Positions 60,910-64,000 of a DNA stretch of 64,000 nucleotides are shown here, in pieces. The translations under genes were made by a program, and so were the position numbers. Positions within the stretch are counted from its first letter, which is position 1; every line of letters starts with the position of its first letter. Location of the stretch: the NCBI GenBank assembly GCA_000496475.1, contig AYMW01000002.1, positions 372,001 through 436,000 on the forward strand. The letters run 5' to 3'. The stretch is from Betaproteobacteria bacterium MOLA814. Its GTDB lineage: Bacteria > Pseudomonadota > Gammaproteobacteria > Burkholderiales > Burkholderiaceae_C. The notes beneath the pieces are model-generated. The model had not been told where the DNA came from. It did not search any database and saw only the letters and a list, made by a program, of their open reading frames with translations.

Positions 60910-61620
60910 TCAAATTGCGCGCTGGTTGACACGCTTCGACAACTCGCCAGCGCTTTCTTTGCGCTCGCTGTATCGGTCAACCAAGTAAGACGAGGCATCA
61001 CGCGTGAGCAGCGTGAACTTGACCAGTTCTTCCATTACATCCACAACGCGGTCGAAATAAGAGGACGGCTTCATGCGCCCTGCGTCGTCAAACTCCATAA
61101 ACGCTTTGGCAACAGAACTCTGATTGGGAACCGTGACCATGCGCATCCAACGGCCCAAGATACGCATTTGGTTCACTGCATTAAAAGACTGGGAACCACC
61201 ACTGACCTGCATCAAAGCCAATGTTTTGCCCTGCGTCGGGCGCACAGCGCCCATGGACAGGGGTATCCAGTCGATCTGACTTTTCATTATCCCGGTCATG
61301 GCGCCATGGCGTTCCGGCGTGGTCCACACCATGCCCTCGGCCCACATGGCGAGTTCTCTAAGCTCTTGCACCTTGACGTGGGATTCAGGAACGGCGTCTG
61401 GCTGAGGCAGGCCTGTAGGGTCGTACACCTGCACCTGGGCCCCCATCAACGCCAGCAAGCGCGCCGCTTCCAGAGTCAGCAACTTGCTGTATGAACGCTC
61501 GCGCAGCGAACCATACAGCAGCAAGATACGGGGGGCGTGCTGCGATGCTGGCTTGGCTGTGAGCTGGTTCAGCGACGGAAGTTCAAAGCTCTCGTCAGCA
61601 AGTTGGGGCAGATCGTGCAT
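60910..61620 (-). CDS. arsH: ArsH, NADPH-dependent FMN reductase / organoarsenical oxidase
   Basis: A 236-residue flavodoxin-like protein; [24 protein letters not shown] is the FMN phosphate loop and [27 protein letters not shown] and [25 protein letters not shown] are highly ArsH-specific. ArsH oxidises trivalent methylarsenicals to less toxic pentavalent forms. It is divergent from the arsR-arsC fusion, 64 nt away, implying shared control. An efflux pump gene (arsB/acr3) is not in this window. Confidence 0.94.
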   Translation of the reverse strand: MHDLPQLADESFELPSLNQLTAKPASQHAPRILLLYGSLRERSYSKLLTLEAARLLALMGAQVQVYDPTGLPQPDAVPESHVKVQELRELAMWAEGMVWTTPERHGAMTGIMKSQIDWIPLSMGAVRPTQGKTLALMQVSGGSQSFNAVNQMRILGRWMRMVTVPNQSSVAKAFMEFDDAGRMKPSSYFDRVVDVMEELVKFTLLTRDASSYLVDRYSERKESAGELSKRVNQRAI

Positions 61621-61650
61621 GGTTTGTGGGGATATGTGAAGTCGAATCGC

Positions 61651-61662
61651 TGAATTAGTTCA
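61651..61662. promoter_or_regulatory. Possible ArsR operator
   Basis: TGAA-TTAG-TTCA is a small inverted repeat in the 64-nt gap between arsH and arsR-arsC. It matches the general AT-rich, TTCA-containing half-site style of ArsR family operators but is short, so the call is weak. Confidence 0.35.
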
Positions 61663-61684
61663 ACGTTTATTGTATTATAGAAGA

Positions 61685-62512
61685 ATGATTGAATCTCAGG
61701 TTGTAACAGCAATGAGCGCCTTAGCCCAGACCCACAGGCTGCGCGTTTTTCGTGCGCTCGTGGTGGCAGGAAATGACGGCATGACCCCATCTGCCATAGC
61801 CGCGCAACTCGGTGTGGCCTCCAACACCTTGTCGTTTCACCTGAAAGAGCTCGCCCATGCTGGGTTGGTGAACAGTGAGCCCAAAGGCCGCAATCTAATT
61901 TACCGAAGCAACTTCTCCGCAATGAGTGGTCTCATCACTTACTTGGTTGAAGCCTGCTGCGCTGGCGGTACATGTGAGATGTCTCCATCCACCATCAAAG
62001 GCCTCACTGTGAGCGACCACCAAGTCATCAACGTGCTCTTTTTGTGTACCCACAACGCTGCACGCAGCATCTTGGCAGAGGCCTGTTTGAACGACATGGG
62101 CACAGGGCGTTTCAAGGCTTTTTCTGCAGGAAGCAGCCCGAGCGCCAACCAACACCCGCACCCCATGGCCTTGCACACGCTGACCCGTGCAGGCATAGCC
62201 ACTGAAGGCCTAAGCAGCAAAAGCTGGGACGTATTCGCGCAAGCGGATGCGCCGGTCATGGACTTGGTGATTACGGTGTGCGACAACGCCGCTGGCGAGG
62301 TCTGCCCCCATTTGCCAGGCCAACCAGCAACAGCGCACTGGGGCTATCCAGACCCGTCTGCAGTTGCAGGCTCACAGGACACCCAACGTGAAGCGTTTAG
62401 ACAAATGCTGCACGCTGTGCGACGCAGGCTAGACCTGATGGTCAACCTACCCCAAAGTAGGCTGAGTGCATTGCTGTTACAACAAACAGCACGTGATCTG
62501 GCACAACAGTGA
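61685..62512 (+). CDS. ArsR-ArsC fusion: arsenic-responsive repressor joined to a thioredoxin-type arsenate reductase
   Basis: About 275 residues from ATG 61685. Residues 1-100 are an ArsR winged helix (LRVFRALVVAGNDGMTPSAIAAQLGVASNTLSFHLKELAHAGLV) ending in a Cys triad C91-C92-C97 (EACCAGGTCE) suited to As(III) sensing. Residues 112-275 are a low-molecular-weight-phosphatase-type ArsC: P-loop C120-THNAA-R126-S, then Cys198 and Cys206 (VCDNAAGEVCP) and catalytic Asp in YPDPS. The protein would both repress and reduce arsenate. It is divergent from arsH. Confidence 0.92.
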   Translation: MIESQVVTAMSALAQTHRLRVFRALVVAGNDGMTPSAIAAQLGVASNTLSFHLKELAHAGLVNSEPKGRNLIYRSNFSAMSGLITYLVEACCAGGTCEMSPSTIKGLTVSDHQVINVLFLCTHNAARSILAEACLNDMGTGRFKAFSAGSSPSANQHPHPMALHTLTRAGIATEGLSSKSWDVFAQADAPVMDLVITVCDNAAGEVCPHLPGQPATAHWGYPDPSAVAGSQDTQREAFRQMLHAVRRRLDLMVNLPQSRLSALLLQQTARDLAQQ

Positions 62513-62562
62513 GGATGCCGCGATGGGGCGCTTGGAATCTACGGCGCTGCGATCCATAAGCA

Positions 62563-63048
62563 TTAATCACGCAACCAACTCAGCGGCTCTATGGGCTGGA
62601 CCGCGTAGACGGACAGACGCAATTCTGTCGCCATTTCCTCGGCTATCAACTGCGCCAGTTCAAAGGCGTCGTCAGGCGGAACAGTTTTTTGTTGGTAACC
62701 CCAACCCAATTCGTACATGCGCTGCGTGTATTTGAATGGCACATAGCCAACGGCCCGCCCTTCTGCGGTTTCTATGGTTTTGTAGCATGTATCCATGGTG
62801 GCTTTGAAAGGCGCTGGTGTTGCTTCTCCACCAGCCACGGCAATCATGACGGCTTCGTCAAAGCCTATGGTTTTGCGCATACCTTCATCAAATATTTGAT
62901 CCAACACGTCGGTACACCGCATGGCCACGCGCACCTTGACCGCCCTCACCGCTTTCGAAGATCCTGTCAGGCGGACTGCATTTTCATAGGCCTTTCGAGC
63001 TTGCGCTTTGGGGCCAATTTTCTTGTTAAAAAAACTAAAAAATCCCAC
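62563..63048 (-). CDS. Hypothetical protein, distant paralog of the protein at 20552
   Basis: A 161-residue unknown protein. It begins MGFFSFFNKKIGPKAQARKAYENAVRLTG and shows the same ordered landmarks as the protein at 20552: M-x-FF, VRVAM, LDQIFDEGMRKT, AVAGGEATP, GRAVGYVPFKYTQRMYELGWGYQQK. It lacks that protein's acidic tail. No TM or signal peptide. An AGGAG lies upstream. It follows another unknown gene on the same strand (53-nt gap), probably one transcript. Confidence 0.7.
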   Translation of the reverse strand: MGFFSFFNKKIGPKAQARKAYENAVRLTGSSKAVRAVKVRVAMRCTDVLDQIFDEGMRKTIGFDEAVMIAVAGGEATPAPFKATMDTCYKTIETAEGRAVGYVPFKYTQRMYELGWGYQQKTVPPDDAFELAQLIAEEMATELRLSVYAVQPIEPLSWLRD

Positions 63049-63101
63049 AACTTAACTCCTGTAGACCTCGAAGGCCGACCATTTATAAACCTGTTGATGG
63101 C

Positions 63102-63923
63102 TTACGCCTCTCGTGCAATTGTGTCCACAATGACACTGGCCTTGTACTCTGACACTTGCACCCACACAGCATCGGGTAACAGCTGCTTGATCAAGGTTCC
63201 CACGATTGGATGTGTGCCTATCCAACGCACTTTTGCAAGACTCACTGCGTTACGTCTCAACTCCTGCATAACACGGCGAACCATATCAACGTCGTTCACA
63301 AGCACCCACACGGGGGCCTTCAATGTGCTGAAACGAATGGTCATTGGCACAGGGCGATACGTGTACAAACCTGCACGAATAACACGCAGGCCGTTTGCAA
63401 TCAATTTTTTAGACAGCATGCCGCCGGAGCCAAAAGGCTCCAATACCAAGAAGCGCTCAACTTGCTCTTCTTTGCGCATCAACTTGTTGATGAGGTCGTC
63501 TAAACTGCCGGGCACGTTGGGTATCACCACGCTTTTGGTATGAAAGCTGTCTATGCCTTTGATATGACAAACCTCTGAAAGCGAAGCCGCCGCATGTGAG
63601 TCAAGTGCTGCAAACTTCAAGCGGTTGACCCGCAGCTTTAAGGCCACGCACAAGGCATCAAAAAACTCTAACGCATCTGGCGCGTCAGAACCAGATGCGA
63701 CCACAGTCAGCGCCGCTTTGTCTTTAATTGCATCCCACTCTGCAATCTCACGCAAGACCGCACGCTGTTCAGCGTCATTGGTCATCTCTATGCGCATAAC
63801 GGGTGCGTCGATGAGGCCAATGCCGGCTTCCTCGCACAACCGACTCAGATCGGACGCGATAAAACTTTTACGCTGGGCCCAATTGGGCGCAGTGACGATC
63901 AGGGTTGCGACTTGAGCGACCAT
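63102..63923 (-). CDS. Hypothetical protein, 273 residues
   Basis: Not recognised. An alpha/beta soluble protein starting MVAQVATLIVTAPNWAQRKSF; a Gly-rich LEPFGSGGMLSKKLIANGLRVIRAG near 163-187 and TYRPVPMTIRF and VWVLVNDVDMVRRVMQELRRNAVSLAKVRW follow, but no cofactor or catalytic motif stands out. No signal peptide or TM. It is immediately upstream of the paralog gene. The remaining 77 nt to the right edge hold no gene. Confidence 0.6.
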   Translation of the reverse strand: MVAQVATLIVTAPNWAQRKSFIASDLSRLCEEAGIGLIDAPVMRIEMTNDAEQRAVLREIAEWDAIKDKAALTVVASGSDAPDALEFFDALCVALKLRVNRLKFAALDSHAAASLSEVCHIKGIDSFHTKSVVIPNVPGSLDDLINKLMRKEEQVERFLVLEPFGSGGMLSKKLIANGLRVIRAGLYTYRPVPMTIRFSTLKAPVWVLVNDVDMVRRVMQELRRNAVSLAKVRWIGTHPIVGTLIKQLLPDAVWVQVSEYKASVIVDTIAREA

Positions 63924-64000
63924 GTGCTAATTTTCTTTAGTAAATGGTTGGGGTATTTTGATGTCGATAAACAAATAATTTCTATCTATTGTAAGTTTGT

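Overview
The window looks like chromosomal DNA from a Gram-negative proteobacterium, most likely a betaproteobacterium of the Burkholderiales. This is inferred from the gene families (PQQ alcohol oxidation, TRAP transport, CaiB/BaiF CoA-transferase, Coq7, a bacterial DehI-type dehalogenase); no rRNA marker is present. G+C is moderate (roughly half by eye). I saw no rRNA, tRNA, CRISPR array or intact insertion sequence.

Region 1 (1-13.9 kb) is a PQQ-dependent alcohol oxidation superlocus. It holds pqqABC (pqqA is only 24 codons and is followed by a strong hairpin), a Ped-type ABC system (ATPase divergent from beta-propeller, binding protein and permease), and a GAF-Fis regulator. The oxidation operon follows: PQQ dehydrogenase with the Asp-X-Asp signature of lanthanide enzymes, cytochrome c and MoxJ/XoxJ-like binding protein. 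Divergent from it are a NosR-like flavin/Fe-S membrane protein and ApbE, which would flavinylate it. Together this reads as periplasmic alcohol oxidation with its cofactor supply, electron acceptors and control.

Region 2 (14-23.7 kb) carries nitrile hydratase (nthA-nthB, no activator gene beside it), a universal stress protein, a 1-Cys peroxiredoxin, a DUF2938 protein, two small unknown proteins and several gene-poor gaps rich in inverted repeats. A HupE/UreJ-type metal locus follows (His-rich secreted protein, HupE, anchor protein). Divergent from it is the decayed remnant of a CsoR/RcnR-family metal repressor, with an in-frame stop and a +1 frameshift.

Region 3 (23.8-48.4 kb) is a mosaic of metabolic and accessory genes: two MFS transporters, cupin, amidase, a FAH-type hydratase, Coq7, a dual-specificity phosphatase, MetE-like protein, a flavin aromatic hydroxylase, secreted fasciclin and small proteins, RraA-like and M81/MlrC proteins, a sulfur operon (rhodanese, YeeE/YedE, small membrane protein, thioredoxin-like), Cho nuclease, YHYH protein, a DehI-type dehalogenase, hydrolases and an acyl-CoA ligase.

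Region 4 (48.4-64 kb) starts with an AT-rich patch holding a 42-codon membrane peptide and a frameshifted lipoprotein. Next is a coherent catabolic cluster (class V aminotransferase, TRAP DctPQM, enoyl-CoA hydratase, CoA-transferase) divergent from its GntR/FCD regulator, with two matching operators, and a D-2-hydroxyacid dehydrogenase-like FAD/Fe-S protein. The window ends with arsH divergent from an arsR-arsC fusion, and an unknown gene pair of which one member is a distant paralog of the gene at 20552.
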